A stretch of DNA of 64,000 nt from Apostichopus japonicus (Eukaryota > Echinodermata > Holothuroidea > Aspidochirotida > Stichopodidae). Both the position numbers and the translations under genes were made by a program. Where the stretch lies: assembly GCF_037975245.1 (NCBI RefSeq), contig NC_092580.1, positions 10,641,001 through 10,705,000 of the forward strand, given 5' to 3'. Positions 12,290-24,563 of the stretch are shown here, piece after piece (positions within the stretch are counted from its first letter, which is position 1; each line of letters starts with the position of its first letter). The notes beneath the pieces were generated by a model, which saw nothing but the letters and a program-made list of their open reading frames with translations, had not been told where the DNA came from and searched no databases.

Positions 12290-15180
12290 TTAAAAAAAAA
12301 TTAACTTTGAACTTGTATACATAACTTCACACACAAAGGTTACCCGAAGGTCAACCAATTGACATTTTTGATCGGTGAGACCTAAATAGAGCATGACTGT
12401 AAAAATTCAAACATTTTTTCTTTGCCCATTTTCTCTCCCCAAAATACTACTTTTTTAACATTAGCTGACCTTTGGTGACTTTGGACCACATGACCGTTAA
12501 GTTTGAAAATATTCCCCGATACCATTTGCAACTTGTCCAAAAAAATAAACCTTGTCACACCTCGGCACTGGGAGTTATTGCATTAAATGTCTGAAAATTA
12601 ACTTTGACCTCATATAACTTCGCACACGAAGGTCACATGGGGGTCAACCCATTGACATTTATGATCAGAAGGTACCTTTAACATCTGAAAATAGCATCGA
12701 AACTGTAAAAATCCACAAAACACGAAAAGGTCACCAGAGGTCAAATTGAGGTCAAGGGTCACCCAGATGCGGGTCGACAATTGGATTACATTGAAGCAAC
12801 TCCCAACCCTAACGGACAATTTGTTCTCAAGTTATCGCAAAAATACTAGTTTTTTATCATTAATTGACCTTTGGTGACCTCGGATCACATGACCTTTAAG
12901 TTTGAAAATATTCCCCTATACCATTTGCAACTTGTCTCAAAATATCAACTGTGTAACACCTCGGCACTGGGAGTTATTACACTAAATGTCTGAAAATTAA
13001 CTTTGACCTCATATAACTTCGCACACGAAGGTCAGACGGGGGTCAATCCATTAACATTTATGATCAGAAGGTACCTTTAACATCTGAAAATAGCATCGAA
13101 ACTATAAAAATCCACAAAACATGAAAAGGTCACCAGAGGTCAAACTGAGGTCAAGGGTCACCCAGATGCGGGTCGACAATTGGATTACATTGAAGCAACT
13201 CCCAACCCTAACGGACAATTTGCTCTCAAGTTATCGCAAAAATACTAGTTTTTTATCATTAATTGACCTTTGGTAACCTCGGATCACATGACCGTTAAGT
13301 TTGAAAATATTCCCCTATACCATTTGCAACTACTCCAAAAATATCAACCTTGTCACAACTTGGAACTGGGAGTTATTGCATTAAATGTCTGAAAATTAAC
13401 TTTGACCTCATATAACTTCGCACACGAAGGTCACATGGGGGTCAACCTATTGACATTTATGATCAGAAGGTACCTTTAACATCTGAAAATAGCATCGAAA
13501 CTGTAAAAATCCACAAAACACGAAAAGGTCACCAGAGGTCAAATTGAGGTCAAGGGTCACCCAGATGCGGGTCGACAATTGGATTACATTGAAGCAACTC
13601 CCAACCCTAACGGACAATTTGTTCTCAAGTTACCGCAAAAATACTAGTTTTTTATCATTAATTGACCTTTGGTGACCTTGTATCACATGACCGTTAAGTT
13701 TGAAAATATTCCCCTATGCCATTTGCAACTACTCCAAAAATATCAACCTTGTCACAACTTGGAACTGGTAGTTATTGCATTAAATGTCTGAAAGTTAACT
13801 TTGACCTCATATAACTTCGCACACGAAGGTCACATGGGGGTCAACCTATTGACATTTATGATCAGAAGGTACCTTTAACATCTGAAAATAGCATCGAAAC
13901 TGTAAAAATCCACAAAACACGAAAAGGTCACCAGAGGTCAAATTGAGGTCAAGGGTCACCCAGATGCGGGTCGACAATTGGATTACATTGAAGCAACTCC
14001 CAACCCTAACGGACAATTTTTTCTCAAGTTACCGCAAAAATGCTAGTTTTTTATCATTAATTGACCTTTGGTGACCTCGGATCACATGACCGTTAAGTTT
14101 GAAAATATTTCCCTATACCATTTGCAACTTGTCTCAAAATATCAACTGTGTAACACCTTGGCACTGGGAGTTATTACACTAAATGTCTGAAAATTAACTT
14201 TGACCTCATATAACTTAACATACAAAGGTCACCTTGGGTCAACTTATTGACATTTTTGATTGATGAGACCTAAATTAGAGCATCAAACTATACAAATTCA
14301 AACATTTTTTCTTTGCCCATTTTCTGCCCCTAAAATACTAGTTTTTTAGCATTAATTGACCTTTGGTGACCTCGGATCACATGACCGTTAAGTTTGAAAA
14401 TATTTCCCTATACCATTTGCAACTTGTCCAAAAATATCAACCATGTCACACCTTGGAACTGGGAGTTGTTGCATTAAATGTCTGAAAATTAACTCTGACC
14501 TCGTATAACTTCGCACACGAAGGTCACACGGGTGTCAACCAATTGACATTTTTGATCGGAAGGTACCTTTGATATCCAAATCTAGCATCAAAACCAAACA
14601 TTTCCTTTTTTGCTTGTTTCCTCCCAAAATAAGCACATTTTTTCTAATGTGACCTTTGACCTTTTGACCTTGGTTTCAGATGTAGTTTAATCTCCTGATT
14701 CCAAAAAACAAAACGAAAAGTCTGTACAACCATCCTAACTCCGACCGAAAAACTTTGACCCCATATAACTTCGCACACGAAGGTCACACGGGGTCAACCT
14801 ATTGACATTTATGATCAGAAGGTACCTTTGACATCTGAAAATAGCATCGAAACTGTAAAAATCCCCAAAAACATGTAAAGGTCACCAGAGGTCAAATTGA
14901 GGTCAAGGGTCACCCAGATGCGGGTTGACAATTGGATAACATTGAAGCAACTCCCAACCCTAACGGACATTTCGTTCTCAAGTTATCGCAAAAATACTAG
15001 TTTTTTATCATTAATTGACCTTTGGTGACCTCGGATCACATGACCGTTAAGTTTGAAAATGCTCCCCTAACCAGTTCACAACTTGTCCCAAAATATCAAT
15101 CTTGTCACACATTGGCACTGGGAGTTATTGCAGTTTTAATATTTTCAGTTTTTGGACCATAACTGACCTTTGGTGACCTT
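12290..15180. repeat. 399-bp satellite array with GACC/GGTC-rich units
   Basis: A landmark (GACAATTGGATTACATTG) recurs at 12776, 13175, 13574 and 13973, exactly 399 bp apart, and again at 14937 in a slightly altered form. Variant or shortened units fill 12290-12770 and 14200-14900. Units contain many TGACCTTTGGTGACC and AGGTCACCAGAGGTCA words, so each unit carries short inverted complementary blocks. Long open frames are absent. The array forms the core of the element at 11906-15414. Confidence 0.9.
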
Positions 15181-15294
15181 TGTGGGCACCAGAAACAATA
15201 GGGCACACCTTCTCCATATGGCGGATCTATAGTCCAAGTTTGGCCTCAATCCAACATTCCCTTATTGAGATAGAGCGTACCCAAGCAAGTGTCA

Positions 15295-15297
15295 CAG

Positions 15298-15330
<33 letters not shown>

Positions 15331-15365
15331 TACATACATACATACATACATACACACACACACAC
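15295..15365. repeat. (CA)n / (CATA)n microsatellite
   Basis: A CA run passes into CATA units and back to CA, just inside the right end of the satellite-bearing element. Confidence 0.95.
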
Positions 15366-15410
15366 GCCAACCTGACTGCAAAGGTTCCTTTTGCTAAAGC
15401 AAGGAACCAA

Positions 15411-16060
15411 AAAATTGGTCAAATACGCCTTTACCTAACCATGAATGCAACTATCTCACTTATTAATGGTCTCGCTACATCAACACTGGACCACTGTAAT
15501 TCGCTAAATTTTCGGTCAGAAACCCAATCTCGGAATCTATCATGTAGCCTGTACACAGCATACAGCAGTATGCATAAGTACCCGAACATCCAAGTTTGAT
15601 AATATGACCCCAGTTCTACAACTATTTCACTGGCTTCCTATGAAAGCTCCATTCCGTTACAATATCCTGTGATCCTCACCTTTAAGACACTTTATGGCTA
15701 GTCCCCTCGCTATACATGAACCAATTGCTTAGACAGCCCAACAAGATCTTTATGGTCTCAACATACCGTGATGTTGACTGTTCCGCGCATCAGAACATCA
15801 TATGGCGAGTAATGTATTTCCTGGGCTGCCCCTCATTTGTGGAACAAGCTTCCAACAACAATCCATACTATCAATTCGCTTGAAGCTTTTAAACCAACTA
15901 TCAAGACACATCTTTTCATACAATACTTATAAAGTACTTGATCCAGCTTTATGGATGTCTATTTCTCCTTCTTCTGTTTGTAAAGTGTTTTGAGCAGACT
16001 CTGTGTTTTGTATTGAGCACTTAAAATATGTGGTATCATAATCATAATTAATAATCAGTG
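15411..16060 (+). pseudogene. 3' part of the dead CR1/L2-like LINE
   Basis: Translation gives KIGQIRLYLT, then LINGLATSTLDHCNSL (family form LVxxLVxSRLDYCNSLL), then a block like TPVLQLFHWLPMKAPFRY, and near the end a degenerate form of the GxRxFxxxAPxLWNxLP region. These are the C-terminal signatures of CR1/L2 LINEs. The blocks lie in different frames with stops. This is the continuation of the fragment at 10740-11215 and 11799-11905, split by the satellite-bearing element. Confidence 0.75.
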
Positions 16061-16420
16061 AAATCAAAAAGCCAAAAGTCTCTTCACGATTCCTTGCCAC
16101 ACTTTCCAGCAGGATTTAGTTTCTCCCAAAAGAAACTATTCCATTCCGGAAGAACTAGAAACCAGCATTTAAGATAACCAGTTTCTAAGGGAATACATTT
16201 CTGCCTATGATGAGAAAGTGTTATCAGAAGGAGATAGAGAGAGCTAGTAGGAACCCCTTGTTTGATCTGCAGTCCAGTAAATTCATATCACTTTACTCAT
16301 GTAGGTGCTCAATTAGCATGGCACTTCATTGCGATGGGACATATTAATTGACAATCTCTCTGATCTCAGTTCTGGACAGAGCACTTAACGCTCAATGAGG
16401 CAATTTGCTACTGTACGTAC

Positions 16421-17824
16421 CAGGGTTGGCCGGTTTTTACCGGGCGGTTTTTACCGCCCCGGGAAAAACAAGTTTTTTACCGGTTTTTACCGGGAGGTTT
16501 TTCCCACCTATAAGTGGGAAAAACTGGGAAAAACTGGGAAAAACCTCAAATTATATAGAATTCCTAAAAACTCATGTGGAACTTGTGGAGGAGCACAGAA
16601 TCTACAAGAAAATGGCATCTTATGGTAGGGGGTTGGGTTACATCCAAAGAACAGCTATGATCTATAACTTGTGAGTTTACCGATTAGACTATTATAAATA
16701 ATTCAAATAAATAATGTATTGGATGCTCAAATCAACCAACTTTATTTTCCTATCGAGATGCATAATTCCATTATCTAGAGAATGGACTCGTATCAAACTG
16801 TTGGTGCCTCCTAGGGCTATGGTTCGTCATATTATACATGCCACATTAGTCCGCTCAGATCCAAATGATGATTCACATCCAAGAACGATCACTTCATGTC
16901 TGCGATAAATTGTACTCTGTTCACACTTCGCACTAGGCACTGTACTATGCTTATATTGCTTATAGGCACTGTACTAAGTGACTGTTGTGACATCAACTAA
17001 TTTGAGAATAAGTAACAATTGGAACAGTTACTTGTGTTGTTGATACTCCTACCTCTTCAGTTAGCCTATACACAGGAAGTGCCCAGTATCACCTCACCTG
17101 TCCACCTCAAAGTGTTTAATCACTCATGCATGAAGTTGTATAATAATTGGACCATGTTTGCATCAAGGTAAACAGTTTGGTTGTGTGAATGGCTCCATAG
17201 GGCCATTTTGCGTTTAATACTTTAATTGGGCCCATGTGCCTTACAAAGTTTCAAAGCAGTTTCTATTGAGCCCCCTGGATTGAAGTTCACCTCAATAGAC
17301 TGTTGCCTACTGTATTAATGGAATGGAATGAACTGTCTGAGCACATAATATTATATTATTATATGGTTCCTTGTCCCTTTGAAGCTTTGGATGCCATGGT
17401 TCGCCACTTCGTTCTATCCTCCGCTGTTCATGCCACATAATAGGCCTGAAGAATTTAGGAGGGGTGAATGTCCCAGTGTAGACCTATAATGGTTTGGGCA
17501 ATAGGCAATGCATACTGCTAAAGAGATCGTGACAGAATAACTATACATGTGCAATACGAAAAATACTCTTTTTTCCACAAAAAGTAGAATAAGAATGTGA
17601 TAAAATAGCTCAAAATGAAGCTAAGAAACTCCCATATTCAATAAAATATGCCTGTCATGAAACAATATCGTGCCTACTGATGACCCTGCATTTTACAGAC
17701 AATTAATACTAGTTTTCGAGACGGAGGCGGTTTTTACCGGTATTTACCAGTTTTTCCCGGTTTTTACCTGGTTTTTACCGCTTAGTGGGAAAAACAGGTT
17801 TTTCCAGGGAAAATGCCAACCCTG
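16421..17824. mobile_element. hAT-like non-autonomous DNA transposon, exact 8-bp target duplication
   Basis: Terminal inverted repeats are CAGGGTTGGC at 16421-16430 and GCCAACCCTG at 17815-17824. GTACGTAC flanks both ends (16413-16420 and 17825-17832), a perfect 8-bp target duplication. The length is 1404 bp. The subterminal regions carry repeated GGTTTTTACCGG-type words in inverted arrangement. CAGGG termini with 8-bp duplications fit the hAT superfamily. No transposase frame is present, so it depends on a partner elsewhere. Confidence 0.9.
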
Positions 17825-18089
17825 GTACGTACGTGGTGAAAACATAATTACGACAAAATATAAACATATTGACAAGTTTATGTGGACAACTTGGCAAATT
17901 TATAATGAGGATACAATGACACAATCACCTTTTATGCTCTTGTTTCACATCTCAGACAAGAACAAATTGAAACGGATTGAAAGTACCTTTTGTTATCAAA
18001 TACCAAATCGATATAAATCAGAATATGTGCACACCTGTTTTCTTACCATTCTCGATAATTTTGAGAGAATTAATGTTAAATTAAATTGA

Positions 18090-19883
18090 TTTCATTATAT
18101 ATAGAGTCTTTAGTTCTATTTGATCTGCTACACTTTTACTCTTCTGTTCTTCATTGGATCTAATATGTAATTTTCCGGTTCTGATATTTTCATATTTTGT
18201 GTGTATACATCTGCTCTTCTGTTTCTTTGTTTTTTAATTCCTTCCTTTATTTACATGTGTCAAGAGAATTCTAAAATACCTACTATATCCTTCCCCCCCC
18301 CCATTTGACTGGGGGGAAAACTATAATGATAGATCTAAGTAATGTCTGAGAAGTTAGCTCAGAGATCCCATTAAAGTCACAAACTTTGTTCCTTACAAAT
18401 ACAAGTAATAACAAAGCAACTTCAAATAACAGCCACAATCAAATGTTCACAGAACTATAACAGTGTCAGAAAATAGGTCTAGCCTTATCTGTTGAGAAGA
18501 TCCCTGAATGTTATTTATATAGTAATACAAATAATATTTGTTCTGGTAATCCCTGAATGACATGATTCAGCTCAAAGGGTAACCCCCCTGTCTATAGGAC
18601 ACGTGATACCTTTGTGTGTAATATGTGCCACAATATGTGTACCCAATATGTATTGAACGTTAATATCGCCTACTCTTACGTTAACTAGCCTAAGTGGATA
18701 CCCACTCCCTATTAAGCAGTTACCTTATAATTACCCGAATAATATAGTTAATCATGAACATGTATAAATGAATGCTTATAATAAAGGAATGATAATCACT
18801 TAGGAACATGTTGCATTGTCTATCATTGTCCCAAGTGACTAAACAACCGTCACGTTCGGATGATTCTTACGTCCTTTTTCTCAAAACTTGGAACGTGGCA
18901 AACACGACAACCTAACACAGTCATGACTTAACATAAGGCTTCGGCTACAAAGAAATTTACGAAATAGAAATGGATCTTTGTGCTCTAATCAAATCAATAT
19001 TACACAAGGTGCATAATCTATGCACCCTACGATATTCTTCATCTATTACTTTGCCTCTATCAGCATATCATACAGTATGGTGATATATACAAACCTGAGA
19101 ACGAAAGAGTAATGTCAGAGATCTGATGTCGGAGATCCTGTTAGTGGTAAAATTACAGTCATAAACTTTTTTTTTGCATAGAAAGGGAGAGTTGTTTGGC
19201 AAATGCGCCCTCTATTCTCAGTAGTCTGATATCATATCACATCAATTTTTTTTTGGGGGGGGGGGGGTGGGGAGGGGTGCTCGTGCAGTTTTGCCCACTT
19301 GTAAAGTTACAACAAAAGTTTACACACTTGTGCTTTCCCCTCTGACTTTTGGTTCCTTACCACGACGCTTCTTACGTTCCTAAGTTATAAAATATGCTAT
19401 TAGCAGTATAGGATTTGACAAGAAGTTTGAGGTGTACCACTGCACATACATATACAGGCACATCAACCCCATGTCATTGTGGTACTCTATTGAACCCCGA
19501 CTTATGTACACTTAACCTCCATCTCCAGACGTTTCACTTCAGAGTTTGCATCAACTTAGTGCCAATTTTTAAAGAAAACTCAAGTGTCAACTGAGTGCGA
19601 TATCTCATTCTCAGTAAAAATTTGTCTGTAAGAATGAGTTAAACAATGTGTAATAAGGTTCGTGGAAAAAAGGTTTAGAAAAACTGGGACGATGCCCTTT
19701 TAAGGACTTGGTGTTCTAGGGCTATATAATAACATGACAATGTTTGTTGTAAATTCTTTGATGCCTTTTATAATTTGTCACTTTTATCAGAAAAACAGTA
19801 TTCTAAATATACAAAAGCTTCTCTCACTAAAGGGGGGGGGGGGATGTAATCATACGAAGATCAAGAGTGGACATGGTTAAAAA
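18090..19883. other. Intergenic DNA with poly-G/C runs, no gene recognised
   Basis: No coding signal or complete transposon seen. Homopolymer runs occur at about 18292-18302 (C), 19254-19267 (G) and 19831-19842 (G). The flanks of the poly-G run near 19254 (T-run, then GGTGGGGAGGGG) resemble those of other poly-G-bearing repeats in the window. Confidence 0.4.
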
Positions 19884-20093
19884 AATTATTACGTACGTAC
19901 GTAATAATTATCACGTATATATGTACGTGATAATATTACGTACATACGTAATAATATCACGTACGTACGTGATAATTACTTTGTACGTACGTGATAATTA
20001 CAACGTACGTACATGATAATTACTACGTACGTACGTAATAATTACTACGTATACTTATGTAGTGATTATCACGTACGTATTTAATAATTATAA
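19884..20093. repeat. Tandem array of ACGTACGTACGT palindromes
   Basis: About eight units, each a self-complementary ACGTACGTACGT-like core flanked by TAATAATTA or TGATAATTA, spaced roughly 25-28 bp. Each core can form a cruciform, and neighbouring units are inverted with respect to one another. Confidence 0.9.
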
Positions 20094-20111
20094 CGAATGC
20101 AGGCCTACCCA

Positions 20112-20675
20112 GCAAAAAATGTACCCTAATTTTACCGCGGTAAACTATGGTAAATGTGTGGTAAATAGGGTAAATGTGTGGTAAAATTGTGGTAAAATCA
20201 ACCGCGGTACATTTACTGCAGTTTTACCATGTTATTACCGCGGTAAAAGTATGGTAAAAGTGCGGTACATTTACTGCGGTAAATTTACCGCAGTTTTACC
20301 ATGATATTACCGCGGTATAAGTAGGGTAAAAGTGCGTTACATTTACCGCGGTAAATTTACCGCAGTTTTACCATGGTATTACTGCGGTAAAAGTGCGGTA
20401 CATTTACTACGGTAAATTTACCACAGTTTTACCATGGTATTACCGCGGTAAAAGTAGGGTAAAAGTGTGGTACATTTACTACGGTAAATTTACCATAGTT
20501 TTACCATGATATTACTGGAGTAAAAGTAGGGTAAGTTTATATGGTACATAAACCACATAGGTGAAATTCCTACAATTGTGCCATGATTAACCACAGCAAA
20601 AATAGGGTAAAACTATACAGTGCAATTATACTATGGTAAGTTTACCATAATTGTACCATGATTTTACCACAGTAG
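20112..20675. repeat. 72-bp tandem array built on TACCGCGGTA palindromes
   Basis: Units starting GTTTTACCATG begin at 20221, 20293, 20365, 20426 and 20498: spacing 72, 72, 61 and 72. Each unit contains ACCGCGGTAAAA and TTTACCGCGGTAAATTTACC type words, which are palindromic. The array decays on the right, where CGG turns into CAC and ATA variants. Confidence 0.9.
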
Positions 20676-20805
20676 AACATATATGGGTCACACTATGAAA
20701 CATGATGGTACATTTACAGCAATTTTTCCATGATTTTGTCCCATATTTTTGCAATACTGATATGAAAAACCTTTTGTTCTACTCATATCTTAATGTTGGC
20801 AACAA

Positions 20806-20905
20806 GGGCGTAGGAACCGGGGGGCTGGGGGCGCCATCCCCCCAGTGAAAAATATGGGGGGCGGAAGTATCATTCCGCCCCCCAGGCCGGACGCTAATAC
20901 CTTTA
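20806..20905. repeat. Fragment of GGCGTAGGANCC transposon family
   Basis: The piece runs GGGCGTAGGAACCGG, then a G-rich/C-rich imperfect palindrome with GGGGGGCGGAAGTATCATTCC. A closely similar piece lies at about 51850-51945. No matching right terminus is seen next to it. Confidence 0.6.
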
Positions 20906-22177
20906 CCTATAATAAAGTTATCCCAACCTGAAATATTTACGTCCCCCTTTCTCTCTCATCTCTACCCTTACCCCTTCTCCACCCCTGATATGCATAACAA
21001 AGTAACTCACGTTGAGGGGCTGCCTCTTTTATTGACTGCCTGATTTTGTTACTACAACACTCAATGTGTAGAGGTTAAAGGTGTATAGGCCCCAAACTAT
21101 AGGACGCTATAATTGCTATAAGATTTCAAACTGCACTTTCCTTGAGGTATTTAATCTCTAAATTTTCCTATAATTCTAAATTAGCAAACAAGATGGCTGA
21201 ATGTCCCAGTGAGGTAAATTACCTTCAGGGTGGTAATATGAAGAGTAAAAGAAGTTTGACCATGTGCAGTTGACCATATTTGAAAATCTTGCATATTTGT
21301 GGTCAATACAGCATACCTTTAACATGTAGACCCTTTTTACCATGTTTGCAATGGGGAGAATCATTGGTAGAGGGCTGTGAAACATATATCCGTTGTCTTC
21401 TGTCATGAAACTTTAAGGAGAGTGTGGTGGGGGGGGGGGGTGGTCACGGTCACCTTGGCCTCCATTGCTCTGGCTAGCCTGTACTTTAAGGTTAAAGGTA
21501 GCAGTATTAGATATTTCATTTATGTACTATTTTAACCCACATTAAAGAACTCTCCCTTTTTCTGTTCAATTCCTACATTTACCCTTACTCAACCCCTGGT
21601 ACGTAGTGAAGCAATGACTGATGTGATAGTGTCTTCATCTAAATTTATTTTTAATTAAAGAAGTTATCAATGTCTATATCGCTAATGATAGGCTCTGTGT
21701 ACAGTGAATGTAATTGGGCAGTGTGTGGTGCCCGTGAGTGTTACCAATGCTTTTGCAACCCTGGTTTAATTGCAATTTGTCATTTCTTTTACTTCGTATT
21801 TACAGCTTATAAACCTCCTCAGAAAAGACAAAGATGTCCACAGAGATTCTGCCCATTCTGTTCAAAGATCTTGGCTGGATTTCAGCTTACTCGACAATAA
21901 GAAATCAAGAACCACTTCCACTGCTGTTTAAAACACTGTTTATTTCCATCACTTTTACCACCATTGATTCATTAATGTGAAATTTTATCTCTAATCAGTA
22001 CAAACTTTCATGTTTAATAAATGCAATATTGACAGTCTACTGTAAATGTGATGCTGATTTGGAAGAATCTCAAATAATAAATAAAGTAAATTTCACAAGC
22101 TTTACTAATCAGCTCAGTCTTTCATCTTTTATAACACACATGATTGATACATTGTTGTTACATGATATGCACATTGC
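20906..22177. other. Intergenic DNA with a possible zinc-finger-like exon remnant
   Basis: Nothing firm. At about 21805-21940, after a TTTACAG acceptor-like sequence, one frame reads CPQRFCPFCSKIL and, past a stop, EIKNHFHCC. This resembles a decayed CxxC...HxC finger. It could be a broken exon or coincidence. A poly-G run lies near 21428. Confidence 0.25.
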
Positions 22178-22577
22178 CATAGGAGCCCAATTTGATCGGG
22201 GGGGGGGGGGGTGGGGAGGGAAGCTGTAACGATTTGCCTTAAAAATATAACCAAAATTGTTCGCGCTATGTGCGCTTTCAACATCTTAATATACATATAC
22301 TTTAGCCATGCATCGGTTATTACATCGCATGCCAAATACATACAATCATTTGCCATGTTATTAACCTTTCAAGTTGGGTATAATTTTTGGGGAAGTTGTT
22401 ACAATAATGATGATAATATATAAGTTTAACCATTGAAAAACATTTTCCAATTTATTTTTCTTTCAGTGGGTGCCCAACAAATTCTCAGCTTATATTGCCC
22501 GAATTTTCACAAAAAGTTTGGTTGGGCCGCAGCCCCCCGCCCCCCCCCCCCCTCTAACCCCGCCTCCAACTCCTATG
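22178..22577. mobile_element. Short element with CATAGGAG inverted ends (GGCGTAGGAGCC family)
   Basis: Ends are CATAGGAG at 22178 and CTCCTATG ending at 22577. The interior is similar, in reverse orientation, to 39955-40735: poly-G next to the end, then a block reading AAAAATATAACCAAA, and GCCCGAATTTTCACAAAAA near the other end. No clear target duplication is found. Its right end lies exactly at the start of duplication copy B. Confidence 0.55.
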
Positions 22578-23017
22578 AATATATCATATATTATAATAAG
22601 AGGTTATTTTACATGGAGGATTATTAAATAGAAAGAGAAAGTTTAATGATATATATCATATTGAATCACAAAGCTTATAATGCTTATACCCATGGAATAA
22701 TACGCCAAACTTATCTACAATATGTGATAGGCTGTAGTAAAATAATTTATTCATAACGAATGAACATAGGCCTACTGATGTAAACGTAAATTAATTCAGG
22801 AAGACAGTCTTTTGTAATTGATATATTGAGATACAGGGATAAAGTCCTAAGGAAATAGTTATTTGCCAATTAATAATGCAGTTAACAATAACTCTTAGAA
22901 ATTAGGTTTGTAATATATCTCTATGTGTGTAAAACCCCAGAAAAGGATATACAGCAACGATAACAACCGAATCTGTGTATCGTAACTCCCAATGTCATTT
23001 TGTTTTAATATGTAATC

Positions 23018-24556
23018 CTTACTATAATTTGGCTAAGCTTATAATTGTTTGAAATCACTTTTCTCAGTCGTCTGCTACTCGATTAGACTACAATTTTCGG
23101 AAAAGACATATTTTTTTTTTCTTATTGTCCTAAGGGGGTTAAGTTTTGGTATAATAGTCGCGTTTTGGTAACTTAAGAATAAATCATCTTGAAATATCCA
23201 TTACAGATTGTTTTTCGCATCGTGAGCTTTGTGTTTTAGGTGATATTTGCGCTCCTTCGTCGACGTAGCGCTGCGGTATAAAAGTTGTTTAAATGAAACG
23301 AAGTTGTACAGTTTGTAGATGTAGGCCTACACGCCACGGCAGTAGCGGGACAATTAGTAAGTGATTGGTGAGTTGTGTGATCGGCCCTTCAATATGCAAG
23401 TGAACATGTGCCTCAAACAGTGAGCGAATTATGTTATTCTCGGATTCGGTGTGACCGGGAACCGTACACACACTATCCTTAGCCTAGCCTAGAGGTTACA
23501 CTGTTACACTTGGCGCTGTTCATGTACGCACGGTACGGTAGGCTATATAGTATATCCGAACTTGGCAAAGCCTTGGCCTAATGTTTACACCTGGTGCTGT
23601 TCGTGTGTAACGTGGTGATGTTCGTGTGACTACGATTGGTGAGTTGTGTGATCGGCCCTTCAGTTTGCATTCAAGTAATGTGCCTCAAACAGTGAGCAAA
23701 TTATTCTATTCTCGAATTCGGTAGACCTGGTGCTGTTCGTACGCACGGTAGCACTGCAGGTTGGCTATCCTAACTTGACATAGGCCTAGCCTTGGCCTAA
23801 TGTTACACCTGTTGATGTTCGTGTGTAACATGGTGATGTTCGTGTGACTATTCTTAGCCTAGGTCTAACGTTATTTGCATTTAAGTGAACATGTGCCTCA
23901 AACTGAGCGAGTTATGCTATTCTCGGATTCGGCGTGACATTGACGTCACTGTACACACTATCCTTAGCTATTCTCGAATTCAGGAATTCAGTGTGACCGT
24001 GACCATTTTTAGCCATAACCATATGGGGTTAAATGTTCTACTGAAAAATCTTGCATAAAAAGCTTTGTAGTTTTCAATGGTATACACAGTAAGCTATGAA
24101 CAGTGGATGCTTAGTGATAGCCACAGTAAAGAGACAACATGTTACTGACTACTGTATTTAGCTTGACAGGTACCAAATTTCTTCTGTTACATTACCTGAA
24201 GGGTGCAGACTTAGTTGCAGTGAATGTAGATATATGTTCTCATTTGTTACATTGTCTGAAGGATGTAATGACATCTTTGTCATTACATGACAAAGATGTA
24301 ATGTCATGTAATATTGGTCATGAAATATTGGTCATGAAATATTGGTCATGAAATATTGGTCATGAAATATTGGTCAAAAAATTGACCAATATTTCACCGC
24401 CTCCCTGCCACAGGCACTGCCCCTAATTCTATCTAATAATGCCTCTTCACCTTTCAATCGGTACAATTTCACAAAGAGCAGCCATAGTTACAGCCATAAC
24501 TATACAACCACAGTATATTGGCATATTTTATATACGGGTATATCTGCTAGTTTATA
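23018..24556. mobile_element. 1.5-kb insertion specific to copy B, with internal repeats
   Basis: Copy A is continuous across this point, so this is an insertion in copy B or a loss in copy A. Internally, a block with GTGCCTCAAACAGTGAGC and ATTCTCGGATTCGG recurs about three times (near 23405, 23680 and 23893), alternating with GGTGCTGTTCGT-type words. Its right part holds inverted and 14-bp repeats (24250-24390). No terminal inverted repeats or coding frames could be recognised, so the element class is open. Confidence 0.5.
24250..24390. repeat. Inverted repeat plus five 14-bp units ending in a hairpin
   Basis: First comes an imperfect fold-back (ATGACATCTTTGTCAT against ATGACAAAGATGTAATGTCAT). 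Then the 14-bp unit GAAATATTGGTCAT repeats about five times. The last unit folds on an inverted partner: ATATTGGTCA, A-rich loop, TTGACCAATAT. Confidence 0.85.
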
Positions 24557-24563
24557 TAAAGCG

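Larger units (their letters stand above)
11906..15414. mobile_element. Helentron/HINE-like non-autonomous element with satellite core
   Basis: The element sits in the dead LINE: LINE sequence ends at about 11905 and resumes at about 15411 with a matching TTGGTCAAAT. The 13-bp word TGGTTCCTTGCTT at 11932-11944 is exactly the reverse complement of AAGCAAGGAACCA at 15397-15409. The right copy is also the 3' arm of a hairpin (GGTTCCTT, short loop region, AAGGAACC; 15383-15408). A 5' subterminal inverted repeat that matches a 3' terminal hairpin arm, plus a tandem-repeat core and no obvious target duplication, is the pattern described for Helentron-associated elements such as the bivalve pearl family. 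The class call is inference. No transposase or helicase is encoded. Confidence 0.6.

Noticed and set aside
12290-15180. Regular repeats that could suggest a CRISPR-like array
   Set aside because: Units are 399 bp and similar throughout; there are no short identical repeats with unique spacers, and the context is animal DNA.
15180-15599. 139-codon open frame across the CA/CATA microsatellite
   Set aside because: It only joins satellite, microsatellite and LINE remnant by chance; His/Thr repeats come from the CA run.
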